This document shows positions 25,200-35,130 of a stretch of DNA of 64,000 nucleotides, in pieces. The stretch is from Ananas comosus. Taxonomy: Eukaryota; Streptophyta; Magnoliopsida; Poales; Bromeliaceae. Both the position numbers and the translations under genes were made by a program. Where the stretch lies: the NCBI RefSeq assembly GCF_001540865.1, contig NC_033638.1, forward strand, positions 4,802,465-4,866,464. The letters are read 5' to 3'. The first letter of the stretch is position 1, and every line of letters begins with the position of its first letter. Below the pieces are notes generated by a model. It made no database searches. It was given only the letters and a program-made list of their open reading frames with translations, and had not been told where the DNA came from.

Positions 25200-25661
25200 T
25201 CTTCCCTAGGAAAGATAATAAATCTTCCCAAATCAATCTTGGGAAATCCGGGATCACAGATTTCTTCAAGATCTGAAGAAATCTTCAGTCTTGAGCTCTA
25301 TAAAAGGCTGGAGAGAGGAGCTCGAAGGGGGACTGATCGCACAGGACCAGAGAGATGGGTGGGTGGAGCTATGCGAGTAGAGGTCGTCCACATCCGGTGC
25401 ACACACTTCACAGGTTGCACACATAAAAAAAAAGTTAAGAGAAGATAAAAAAAACGAGAGAAGGTCACTAAAAAAAAAAGAACAAACAAAAAGATTTAAA
25501 AAATAAAATAAAAAAAAAAAACTGTGCTTCTTCCCTTATTCTGTTTGCTGCTGTCGTACCGCCGCCGACGCCACCGACGTTGCCCCAACACCCACGCCGT
25601 CCGCTGTTGTGCCCACTACCGATGTCGCCCAAATCCGCACGGAGTCACCCCAATCCGGCAC
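25200..25661 (+). other. Promoter-like leader and first half of a split Pro/Ala-rich open frame
   Basis: A TATA-like word (ctataaaagg, about 25300) is followed by a purine-rich leader with A-tracts (25425-25520), and then a frame from about 25554 rich in Pro, Thr and Ala (VPPPTPPTLPQ, MSPKSARSHPNP). The frame runs into solo LTR B. Across the TSD it continues on the far side at 29127 without a stop. Function unknown. It may be part of a retroelement, since a CCHC ORF follows. Confidence 0.45.
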
Positions 25662-27559
25662 TGTAACATACCGAAACTTCGGTAGAATGTTGGACTCTAG
25701 CCAAATTGGCCAAAGAGCCCAAGAGAAATGGTGGGACGAAGTCTATTTAACACTCCAACAGTGTTGGAAGGGTTAAAAGTGAGTTCCAATGAGGTTAGAA
25801 AGGTTTTAGCATTGATCGGCACGAATAGGAGTCAAAACAATGCGAGATTGAGGTTCGGGAGCATTCGGGCGTTTTCGGTGCACGTAGGCATGAAAACGGG
25901 ACCCGAAAGGCTATGTTGGACCATGAGCTAAATCCGGCATTAGCGTGGATAAAAAGTTGATGAAATCGTGCTTGAAAACATGTTTTGGGGATCTCAGTGC
26001 GATTTGAAATAAATCGGAGGCCTAACGAGCGAAAACAAGCGAAAACGGAAAAAAAAAAAAAAAAAAAAAAAAAGTTGAAAAATTGGGTAAGTCCTGAAAA
26101 ATGGCCGTGTACCGGTGACACCCCTAGTGTGTACCGGTACGCAGTGTAAAATCCTAGAAGAAGGCTCTCGGGTTTGGCTATTGCGCGATCGTGTAACCGG
26201 TGACACCAGCCCGTCTACCGGTACGCTGTAGTAGAACAGCACAAAATTGGTCTATTGCAAATATGATTATTTGGAGGGCTTAGTTGCAATTGTTGCACAC
26301 TATTAATAAACCCAAACCCTCCTTCCTCTCACAGCAGCCCCTCTCCTCCTCTCTTCTCCCATTTCTTCTCTCTCTCTCTCTAAAAGCTCTCCATCAAGCT
26401 CAAGGAGAAGGAGAAAAAGATTATTAGAGGACATTTTGGAGCTTTGGGGAGATCTTGGAGCTCTCCTACAAAGAGAACTTGGTAGAGCTTGGGACTTGAG
26501 GTGAGTTCTTGCAAGATTTCATCTAGGGTTTAGATTTTATCCAAAGATCTAGTGTTTTGGACTTTCTTGCAAGCTTAGAAGCATTGTTGGGCCATGAACA
26601 CCATGAAAACCCATGTGAGCTTCATGTGCTCTAATGGTAGAATGTTAGGGTTCCAAGTAGAAACCCTAAGAATGGTTCAAATGGTTTAGAAATGAGATTA
26701 TAGAGCTTCTTGGGTGGTTCTAAGCTTGATTATGCTTAGTTACAAGATCAATCCCAAGAAATTTGATTATGACATTGTTAGGACACCAAAATTTAGAGCT
26801 TTTGCCTCTGGATGTTTCTAGGGCAAATTGGCCTTGTAGAAACCTAATTGGGGACCAAACAAACGCGATGGAACGCTCGGTTCAACAATCCGACGAGTAT
26901 ACGCGAAGTTATTGACGAAATAACATTGTTTCGTACAGATAGCCGCAGCACGCGGAATAAACGTCTAAAAATCATGAGATCGGATCCGAAGCATCGTGGT
27001 GTCGAGGGATAAACTCCAGAATTTTCAAATCGCGGATTGGTGGCCGTTCGGGTGGTCGTGCGAGAGTTCGGGCCGAACCGGGTCACGGGTGCCGCGGGAG
27101 GCCGATTGTAAGTGACTACAAGTAATCGGAGAGCAATTTAAGGCGGGTTGTGCTTACCGAAGCGACTAGGTCGCCCTTTATGTCTAAGAAACATACGAAT
27201 TCATATTGATGCATATTAATAAAATGACATAGCTAATGCATGTGGACAATATGATGCAAAATGCTAAGTAGATTGCATATGATGTAGTATAGAAATGCTA
27301 AAATACATGTATGAATGATGCTAGTTAAAAGCATGAGATAAATGACATTTGCATGTTAACATAAAGTAGAGAACATGCTAGTTGTAATGTATAATGGTAA
27401 GTTGTAAAGAATGCTAGTTTGGATAAGCATGTTAATTATCTAAAGTAAGATGCTAAGAGATTGTACATGAAGTGACATAATGTTAATGTTAGATGATGCA
27501 AGCTAACATATAGAGGTTTATGTTAATGGAAATGTGCATATGGACAATCTATATATATT

Positions 27560-27900
27560 AGATCGAGTGGCATTAAACCTAGCGTCTTGAACATAGGTTG
27601 AACATGAATGATATGAACCTAGTGTTAGTAAACCTAGGTCAGACATGAAGGACATATGAACCTAGTGCAAAATAACATAGGTTGGACATCAAGTGGCATG
27701 TAACCTAGTGTTAGTAAACATAGGTTGAACAAGTGTGGCATGTAACCTAGTGTTAGTAAACATAGGTTGGACAAGAGTGGAAATGAACCTAGGGTTAAAA
27801 AGAACATAGGTTGAGAACTAAACCTAGAGTCAAGTGAACCTAGGTTGTGTGATAAAGAAATTGAACCTAGAGTCAAGTATACCTAGGATGGAAAGGACAT
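27560..27900 (+). repeat. Hairpin-type short repeat array in solo LTR B
   Basis: About eight units of 40-50 bp of the form aacctagtgttagtaaacatagg. The first and last parts (AACCTA and TAGGTT) can pair. This is equivalent to the array in solo LTR A, with different spacers. Confidence 0.7.
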
Positions 27901-27999
27901 TGGATCTAGATAGGTCGACACTATAGGGTTTAGACCAACCCTTGAGTTATGTGAAATGGATTTCGGAATCCTAGAGCTTATGGAACACCGAGAGTGGTG

Positions 28000-28230
28000 T
28001 TGGGCATGTGCGACGATTTCACCGCCTGGGGCTAAAGAACCATTGACGTGGCGTGTGCGACGATTTCGCCGCCGGATGGTTAGCCAGTTTGAGGATTATA
28101 CTGCCAGTGGACTGAACCATCGACGTGGCGTGTGCGACGATTTCGCCGCCGGGTGGCTAAGTCATAACCTAGGCTGTTGTTGGGTGAGGTGCGATGCGTT
28201 CGCCGCCAGACGGCTAGGTCACTAAGCGCG
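28000..28230 (+). repeat. ~65-bp tandem units (gcgtgtgcgacgatttcgcc)
   Basis: Three to four imperfect copies, each containing gtgcgacgatttc(g/a)ccgcc followed by a ggctaa/ggttag word. It is seen only in LTR B and is part of the reason B is longer than A. Confidence 0.75.
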
Positions 28231-29121
28231 GTGAGCTGTGGTTGGCTGAGGTGCATGTGAGAGTTCCTTCACCTCGAGCTAGACAGTGCGCGGACTATCC
28301 GCGATTGATTGACTCAAGACCGAGTCGGGTGGCATAGAGAACTAAGATAAGAGTAACCTTAGAAAAGAATGGCCGATGAATAAATTGGAACTAAGAATAA
28401 AGAATAGCTAAGAATAAAGAGAGAATTACAAGTAGTAAAGAATGGCTAGTATAAAGAATGTAAATGATAGAAAGTAAAATCATCTACTTTACTTGCATAG
28501 TTGCATACATTTCATATTATATATCGCGAGGCATGACATGTAGTTCAATATCGAGTAAAAGCATAAATATCTTTTGTATATTATTGGACTAACTTGTTGC
28601 AGTGCCTCATTGGACCTATTGGTCGAGCTTTTCGCTTGGGTGGCCATACCCACTGGGAACCATGAAGTTGGTTCTCACCCCACGTTGTTTTGGGGTATTA
28701 CAGGTACACACGTGAGCGGCGCAGCGGCGCGAGGTAAGGGCGTAGCTCCGTAGATAGCCCCCTATCCCAGAGACCTGAGGTAGTAGTACCCGAGTTGGTG
28801 GTCTAGCTTGGGGGGTTTAAAGACAAAGTACAAACTTGTAATAAATTGTAAAAATTGTGATTGTATTTGGAAGTTGAATATAAAGTGTAAAATGTAAATG
28901 TGTTGTAAAATGTATCTAAGTTGAATGTTGTAATAACTTAGTAGTTTTATGTTTATGATACTTCCTTATGCAATCTATGAGTAAATACTGTTTCTGGTTG
29001 GAACCTCTCGTATTGTATTGATTGCGACGCCTTGGACGTACAGTGGAGACTCTGTCCGTTCGGTGGTCTGTCGGCGGCTCCACGATCCGGCCAAATAGGC
29101 GAGTGGTCGCGGGTTGTGACA

Positions 29122-29452
29122 GGCACTGTCCGCTGTCGTGTCCGACGCCCACGTCGCCAACGCCACCCAAGCCACCGCCACTGCCATACCCGTCGACGTC
29201 ACCCCAACGCCGCCGCAGCTGTCGCTGTACCTGTTCATAGGCAACGCCCAAGCTGCCGGGTCCGCCATCTCCACGGACGGCATCGCTATTACCGCGTCCG
29301 AGGTGGTTGCCGTCCAAGCCTCTGACGTCGTTAAAGCTAAGGTTGAAGCCAACAACTTCATTGCTTCACGAGTAAGGAGGAAATTAATTAAAGGGGTGGA
29401 GTGGTCCTTTTCTTCTATTTTTTATTTGCTGTTTGTTGTTGCTAATATGTAA
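29122..29452 (+). other. Second half of the split Ala/Val-rich open frame
   Basis: Continues from 25661 in the same frame after one copy of GGCAC is removed: ALSAVVSDAHVANATQATA, later GNAQAAGSAISTDGIAITAS, and a basic end (SRVRRKLIKG) before a stop at 29450-29452. Composition is rich in Ala, Val and Thr. No domain is recognised. Followed by a T-rich segment with a polyadenylation-like aataaac at 29472. Confidence 0.45.
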
Positions 29453-29505
29453 CCCATAATATGCCTTGGGTAATAAACTATCATGTTAACTCCGTTTCTT
29501 AACTT

Positions 29506-30819
29506 ATGAGTCCATCAACATTAATATCGATCGATGGCAAAGGCGAACGGAGAGGGAGCAAGACGGATGCAGGCAAGGTTTCGGGGAATTGGATGAGGGG
29601 ATGCCGGAAGGACGGGAGTGAGGGCGACCGCCGAAGATGGGGTCTGGACGGGAGTGCGCAGACTAAGCTAACTACCTGGCGTGTAAAGGAGCCCCCCTCC
29701 TCGCCAGCTCAGAGGTGCTTGCGCTCACAAGAGGTGACACCTTTCGAACCAGAGGTGGAGGCTAGGTTCCTTTGGCTCAAGGCTACGTTGAAGGACTCTG
29801 ATGGTATTGTTCATGTAGAGGGAAAGTGTGAAAAGGTCGCCATACGATCTCGGTCCTACAGGGAGGCGAGTGGTGCTGGGGCACTGGGAGGTAAGATTCT
29901 TGCTCATTATGTCGGGTCCACATCACGCCTCGAGGTGGGACGCCCTGTCCCTATCTCGGACAAGGGTATCCTGGATGATGGATCTGGCGGGAAGGCAGTG
30001 TGGAAACCCGAGGTCTTTGACCAAGCTCAGAGGGTAGGAGGTGGTGTAAAAACCTATCTGCAGGCCCTTCTTAAGCAACCAACCTCCCTCTCACAAATGG
30101 ATCATCAAACTTGCAAGCTCTCAGCAGGGAGGAGGGAGGGTTCCAGAGATGAGAAGTTTTCTTCTTTAAAGGGAAGGTGTTTTAGATGTTTGGCCCGCGA
30201 CCATCGAGTGTCTTCTTGTCGTGAACCTCTTAGGTGTTTCCGCTGCTTCAAATTTGGCCACCCTTCTTGGCTGTGCAGGGGTAAAAGTAAGAGCAGACCT
30301 CAAGGAAGTGTAGAGAAAATGTTCAGAGGGAGGAACACGTACAGAGGTAGAGCTATCCGAGGGAGGAGGACCACCTTTCCTGTTTTTGTTCCTTTCTCTG
30401 AGGAATACTTCAAACACAGCGAGGAGAGGCGGAACGCTGTGCTAGCTGATGTTCTCCCTCCTGCCGAGCTTGGACACTACCCGCAAGCAACGATCGCCGA
30501 TGGTCTAGCTAGGCATTTTGTAGGGTACCCAACGGATTTTCATGTCGCACTCTACCAGGAGCGGGACGTTGTCATCTTTCTCCCAGAATGGGTCCCTGCT
30601 GAAGATGTCACCCGTCGAGAATTCATACCCCTCGACAAGTGTCGTATCCGTTGTTACGACTGGGCCCCGTATCATGAGGCCGCCAGCCATGACCTCTCTT
30701 TTAAGGCGTGGATTAGGCTGGTGTCCCTCCCTTATGAGTGTTGGTCTCCAGCTCGGGTCGCTGCCATGGTTTGTGGGTTTGGCAGGTTTTTACGGGCGGA
30801 TGAAGCGTCGACGTCTTAG
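29506..30819 (+). CDS. CCHC zinc-knuckle protein with DUF4283-like region (retroelement ORF1-like)
   Basis: A 437-codon open frame. Residues about 1-215 are basic and low in recognised motifs. Residues about 226-262 hold two adjacent CCHC knuckles (CFRCLARDHRVSSC and CFRCFKFGHPSWLC), which bind nucleic acid. Residues about 325-437 read like the DUF4283 region found with such knuckles in plant retroelement ORF1/gag-like proteins (GYPTDFHVALYQERDVVIFL ... WIRLVSLPYECWSPARVAAM). The frame is intact, but no reverse transcriptase follows. It ends at the junction with a minus-strand copia fragment, so its true C-terminus may be cut off. The first ATG is used here; the real start may be downstream. 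Confidence 0.6.
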   Translation: MSPSTLISIDGKGERRGSKTDAGKVSGNWMRGCRKDGSEGDRRRWGLDGSAQTKLTTWRVKEPPSSPAQRCLRSQEVTPFEPEVEARFLWLKATLKDSDGIVHVEGKCEKVAIRSRSYREASGAGALGGKILAHYVGSTSRLEVGRPVPISDKGILDDGSGGKAVWKPEVFDQAQRVGGGVKTYLQALLKQPTSLSQMDHQTCKLSAGRREGSRDEKFSSLKGRCFRCLARDHRVSSCREPLRCFRCFKFGHPSWLCRGKSKSRPQGSVEKMFRGRNTYRGRAIRGRRTTFPVFVPFSEEYFKHSEERRNAVLADVLPPAELGHYPQATIADGLARHFVGYPTDFHVALYQERDVVIFLPEWVPAEDVTRREFIPLDKCRIRCYDWAPYHEAASHDLSFKAWIRLVSLPYECWSPARVAAMVCGFGRFLRADEASTS

Positions 30820-30991
30820 GTAGTGCGATAGTCTCCCCCATGAGGAAACCAAGAAAGTCCTAACTCTCAATCAGTGACAATACTTGTGTTTCCCAGAGCA
30901 GATAGTTGTTGTCATTGAGCTTCAATGTGACGAAATTTGCCACATTAATGGTGGAGAGAAAGGGAAATTTCGAGTTAGATAACGATGCCAT
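30820..30991 (-). pseudogene. Start of a copia gag (minus strand), truncated
   Basis: From ATG at 30991 the minus strand reads MASLSNSKFPFLSTINVANF, then VTLKLNDNNYLLWETQVLSL, the typical N-terminus of copia gag proteins (the NYLLW motif). An in-frame stop (TAG, 30860-30862) follows IES, and the frame continues DFLGFLMGETIALPK. It ends where the CCHC ORF begins on the other strand, so the rest of the element is lost. Confidence 0.8.
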
Positions 30992-31021
30992 TTTTTTAAA
31001 ATCTTTGGTTCCTTAGCGTGT

Positions 31022-31438
31022 CTCTAATACCATAAGGAAATTAGTAGACCACACACTTCATTAATGTCCTATTGAGAAGTTTATACAACTAAAGGAGTAC
31101 TTCTCACTCTTATTGTGAAGGAGGTTACTCCTATATTGTGGAGGAGGTTACAACCATACAATCTTAAGAATAGGAAACGAATTTACAAATTCTAAAACTA
31201 TCAAGTTGTGTTTGGTGTGGTTGGATCGTTTGGTGTGGTTGGGTTGTCCTCTTGATTCCGAATTGATTTTGATTTAGTAAGTTGGTTGAACTGGCTCAAT
31301 GTGGTTTGATTTGATGCTTCAATAAAAGGTTCCATACAGTACAACAAGAAAAGAAAGAGAATCCATTTGCAAAATACAAACTTGTGAATAAAAAAAATAA
31401 TATAGAAGCACATTTGTTATTTCAAGAGAAAAGGAATT

Positions 31439-31440
<2 letters not shown>
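31022..31440 (-). repeat. PBS and 5' LTR of the truncated copia element
   Basis: Just upstream of the gag start (minus strand) lies TGGTATTAGAG (31022-31033), one base from the tRNA-Met primer site TGGTATCAGAG. The sequence beyond it, to about 31440, is taken as the 5' LTR. The outer limit is a guess, near the microsatellite. Confidence 0.55.

Positions 31441-31441
<1 letters not shown>

Positions 31442-31498
<57 letters not shown>
31442..31498. repeat. (AG)28 microsatellite
   Basis: An uninterrupted run of AG dinucleotides, 57 bp. It lies between the copia LTR and the WD40 gene fragment and is likely length-variable. Confidence 0.97.
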
Positions 31499-31501
<3 letters not shown>

Positions 31502-31505
31502 CATT

Positions 31506-31690
31506 CTAATCAAGTATGGTGACATCCTTGCTTTTCTCATTAGTTCGCCCTTTAAAATGTTTCAGAACATGAGCAGTTGGGGGAAATGCTTTCATATTAG
31601 AACCACGAGGACCATCTGGAATTGTCCAAATTCTTGCCGTTGAGTCCCCAAACCGGCCCAAAATGACTCAATTGCTTCTTGTAACTGGAG
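31506..31690 (-). pseudogene. WD40-repeat gene fragment (HOS15/TBL1-like)
   Basis: The minus strand reads GDSTARIWTIPDGPRGSNMK, then AFPPTAHVLKHFKGRTNEKS and KDVTILD followed by a TAG stop and N. In HOS15-type proteins (LisH-WD40 proteins of histone deacetylase complexes) one WD repeat has this same text, with Trp where the stop now lies (DWN). The fragment covers one WD blade and the linker to the next. Neighbouring blades and the LisH domain are absent, and the stop makes it non-functional. The 5' junction near 31690 has an altered reading (ILGRFGDST instead of the ASGSGDST expected), so the splice point or break lies there. Confidence 0.8.
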
Positions 31691-31699
31691 CAAATATAT

Positions 31700-32343
31700 A
31701 AAACATATGCACAAAGAAGCAAATTAGCATTTTAAGTGCAAAATTTGTGCTTGAAGATTCTGGGAGGAAAGCTATTACCAGCTTAATTGAAGCTCTTGGT
31801 GCTTAATGTCTGAACTTGAATATGTCAACCAGTGCATATTAGGGTTGGTTTGCCAAAAGTGATCAATGTATTATGAAAATCCCTCCTAGAAATCCCTCAA
31901 AACCCCTCTTTGATCTCAAATTTGCTGCAAAATTGACTCAATTCTCAACATCGCCTATCTTTTATACCCAAATTTACAATGTTTAAGAGTATATCCTTTA
32001 TATAAAATGCAAATTGTTTCAAGAAATCCCAACAAAAGCATACAGTTACTACTCTAAATACAATTTTTCTCAAGTTTGTGCATTACATATGCGATTCAAA
32101 AGAGTTCACAAAAGAGTTCACCAATTTAGACAACTTAACAATCATACTGTTCTAGCACAACATAATGAGGTATAGAGTGGATGTATTGGACTGATCTTTA
32201 TTAATAAAATCGCATTAGTTATGATTGCGGCTCTAAGTTGAGTATTAAGAGAACAGGGACTGTAAAGCAAAAGCATGCATTGCCCGAAAAAAAGGAAATC
32301 AATCAACAATCAATAAATTAGCTAATAAATGAAACAGTAAGCA
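31700..32343. other. Non-coding DNA, possibly intron remnant of the WD40 fragment
   Basis: No conserved frame. In the 31700-31860 part, intron-like T-rich words occur on the minus strand next to the WD40 exon, so intron capture is possible. The rest shows nothing recognisable. Confidence 0.35.
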
Positions 32344-34164
32344 TCTATCTATATAGAATATAGAATCGACAATTCGGTCACATCATAAATGTGGCTCCCG
32401 GAGGAGCCACGTCTCCATTGTAGCCCTTAGCCAATAAAAACATGCCATATATTCAATAGAAATTTTCAACGTGCGCCAATTGCGCTGTAGACCGGATATA
32501 AAATATGAATAAAAAGTAAATTTCTATAATAAAATAAATTATTAAAATATTTCATATTTTATATTATATTACACTATATTATATTTTATTTTATAATACT
32601 AACTATTAGGTATTTTATCAATCATCTAATATACTTACGATGTATTAAATATTAGTATATATCGGTAAGGAAGGAAAAATTTCTCTCTTTTTGAATTATA
32701 AGTACATTCTATTATATATTCTTTATACCAATTATATATTTGTATATACACCACATATCTNAATCATCTAATATACTTACGATATATGAAATATTAGTAT
32801 ATATCAGGTACAAGCAAAATTTCTCATCTTTTTCTTAGAACTATGAAAAGGAGCTTTTCAAAGAGCATGATCCATAGTTAAGTATTCTCTACATTGAATG
32901 TATATAATTACATACAACATATGCTTTAAATCTCTAATAGTGATTTAAAATTTAATTCAGCAAATATATTTAAATTATTAGAGTTCATAGCTTAGATATA
33001 TTTAATTACATTTTGATATTAGAAATTAGTTCTCTAATATAAATCGCGGTATATGGTGTGTTAATATACACCATGTGCAAATAATAACATCTTTTTTCAA
33101 TAAATTTTAGTAAGGTATAGATGAGGGCTATTTTTCCAAATGGCCCCCTGAAAAAATTTTATTTTAAAACTAGCCCCAATAAATTTATAATTGCAAAAAT
33201 AGCCTTACTCCTGCCACGCAAGCGCCCCGTGGGCGGGCTGGGAGCCTAATTGGCAAGTTGAATACGGCGAATCATTCACCGTGGTGTTCAAACACACTGA
33301 ATGATTCCCCGTGTTTCATATTTATATTCCTTTTCTTCTCTTTTAGGGATGTCAACGAGTCGGGTTTGAATTGGGTTTTCAAAAACCCGAACCCGAATCC
33401 AAAAATCACATTAAAACCCGAACCCGAATTTGAAAATCAAATTAAAACCCGAACCCGAATCCGAATCCGGCGGGTTTTAAAAATCCATACCCATATAACT
33501 TTAATATATGGATATGGGTATGGATTTTTAAAACCCACCGGGTTCAGATTTGTGTTCGTATTTTAATTTGATTTTCGGATTCGATTTTCGATTTTTGAAA
33601 ACCCGATCCAAACTCGACCCGTTGAAATCCCTAAAAGAGAAAAAAAGGAAAATAAATATGAAACACGGTGAACACGGTAAATGATTCATAGTGTTCAACT
33701 TGCCAACCGGCCTCCCAGTCCGCCCACGTGGCGCTTGCGTGACGCCTGTGTAGCAGGAGTAGGGTCATTTTTGTAATTATAAATTTATTGGGGCTAGTTT
33801 TAAAATAAAATTTTTTTAGGGGGCCATTTGCAAAAAAAGCGCTATAGATGATCTTATGTATTTGGCAATTTAGAATAATTTCTCCTATTTTAACTCTTAA
33901 ATTAAAATTTTATTTATAAAATAGCTACTAAAACTATTAAGTTTGATTGAATTTTTGAATAAAGTTATTAGAATACTTTAACTCTACAAATATTAAAAGT
34001 TAAAAATATTAATAAAAAAATAGCTTTTATTATATATAAAAGGATATATAAGTTTGTTTTGTATTTTTCATTATAAATTTTTTTAGTTTTAAAATTTTAA
34101 AAATTATGTATATTAATTTACTGAAATATTATCTACCCGCCATGAAGCGCGGGTCCTATACTAG
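32344..34164 (+). mobile_element. Helitron candidate with nested MULE
   Basis: The 3' end is convincing: stem ACCCGC (34135-34140) and GCGGGT (34149-34154), then CCTATACTAG ending at 34164 and a T after it, as in plant Helitrons (hairpin about 10 nt before CTRR, insertion between A and T). The 5' end is placed at TCTATCTATATAG after an A at 32343, by resemblance only. No Rep/helicase gene is present, so it would be non-autonomous. It contains two copies of a 44-bp word (aatcatctaatatacttacg at 32620 and 32762) and a 718-bp foldback MULE with its own TSD. Confidence 0.5.
33125..33842. mobile_element. 718-bp foldback MULE MITE with 9-bp TSD
   Basis: Flanked by the perfect 9-bp duplication TATAGATGA (33116-33124 and 33843-33851), the length used by Mutator-like transposases. 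The two halves are inverted copies of each other: the outer arms share AAATGGCCCCCT and actagccccaataaattta, the middle arms share catttaccgtgttcac-type words, and the inner arms share TTTAGGGAT(G/T)TCAACG and gggttttcaaaaa, meeting near 33495 around ccatacccatat...atatgggtatgg. Almost the whole element can fold into one long hairpin. No transposase. Confidence 0.9.
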
Positions 34165-34314
34165 TTATATAAATAGGGGAATTTATTAAGTAGTGTTTAA
34201 TAAGGTTTCAGTATTCATATTCTGATTCTAGAGTGATTCAAATGATGACATATTTTCTTGAAGGGTCCATTTAAAAAAATCGTGTCACAAGCTTAGGCTC
34301 CTACATATGAGAAC

Positions 34315-34475
34315 AAAGGTATAATTAATGTTGTAATTATATAATATCAAAATCTGAGCAAGTAGATGAGGGGCGGGCAAACCAGGGGCGGAGAAGAGTG
34401 TAGAACAAAGGTATAATTAATGTTGTAATTATATAATATCAGAACCTGAGCAAGTAGATGAGGGGCGGCCAGACC
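34315..34475. repeat. ~85-bp tandem duplication
   Basis: Two copies of caaaggtataattaatgttg through gagcaagtagatgaggggcgg with a few differences. They lead into a G-rich tract. Confidence 0.85.
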
Positions 34476-34930
34476 AGGGGTGGCCAGACGAAGGTCAGAG
34501 ATTGAGAGGGGAAGAAGTACCTCTGGAGGCAGGGGAGTGGTGTGAGCGGGGACGGGAGGCGCGTGTTGGCGTCCCAGACGAGGCGGGGACNGTTAGAGAC
34601 TGGAAGAGTGGGGGGCGGACCAGGGGCGGAGTAGACAAGGGGGGCGGGCGAACCAAGGGCGGAGCTCATGGGGGACGGAGTCAGACGCCGCCCCGAAGGG
34701 AGGGGGGAAGGGGGACGGGGTGTGTGTCTTGGGGGGCGGACAAGGGGTTGGGCGAAGCCGGGGGTGGAGCAGAACCAGGGGCGGAGAGGGTAAGGGGAGA
34801 GGGGCGGGCGCAGGAGTAGATGCAGCGCCGATGTGGGGGGGGGATAGGGTTTTTTGGTGGTGGCAGTGTGGGGAAGGGGGGAGGACATCTTTTTTGGGGG
34901 GGGGAATTAGGGTTTTTTATGAGAGAGTTG
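34455..34930. repeat. G-rich minisatellite-like tract
   Basis: Irregular repeats of caggggcgg(a/g) and ggggcgggcg, with many runs of three or more G on the plus strand. A frame that stays open on the minus strand is Pro-rich and low-complexity and is not regarded as a gene. One N lies at about 34591. Such tracts can form G-quadruplexes. Confidence 0.75.
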
Positions 34931-35019
34931 GCGGGAAAGAGAAATTTGAGAGGGAACTAGAGTTTTTTAAAGAGAGTTGGGGGAAAGAGAAAAAAATTGA
35001 ATTTTTTTTTTACAGATAT

Positions 35020-35130
35020 TAGAGGCAGTTTTGAAAAACTACCTCTAATCTGCCTGTAATATTATAGCTTAGAGGCAGTTATAACAACCGCCTTTTTACA
35101 ATCGTCTCTACGAGCGTTTTTTTTGTATAG
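35020..35130. mobile_element. CACTA-like terminal region (fragment)
   Basis: Short inverted units ttagaggcagttttgaaaaac and tgcctctaa-type words repeat here, followed by gagcgttttttttgtatag. This resembles the inverted terminus CACTACAAAAAAAAC of plant CACTA elements with two changes, and such elements carry subterminal AGAGGC repeats. The other terminus was not found. Confidence 0.5.

Larger units (their letters stand above)
25662..29121 (+). mobile_element. Solo LTR B (3.46 kb) with perfect TSD GGCAC
   Basis: It starts TGTAACATACCGAAAC and ends GGGTTGTGACA. Target duplication GGCAC lies at 25657-25661 and 29122-29126. No internal retroelement domain is present. Collinear with solo LTR A. 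It has an A-tract (26049-26073), gtaccggtac at 26131-26140, a GA/CT leader near 26340-26390, a cctag/ctagg array (27560-27900), and a second array of gcgtgtgcgacgatttcgcc units (28000-28230) that LTR A lacks. It interrupts an open frame that is otherwise continuous. Confidence 0.9.

Noticed and set aside
34439..34888. Pro-rich minus-strand and Gly-rich plus-strand frames
   Set aside because: Low-complexity by-products of the G-rich minisatellite, with no domain.
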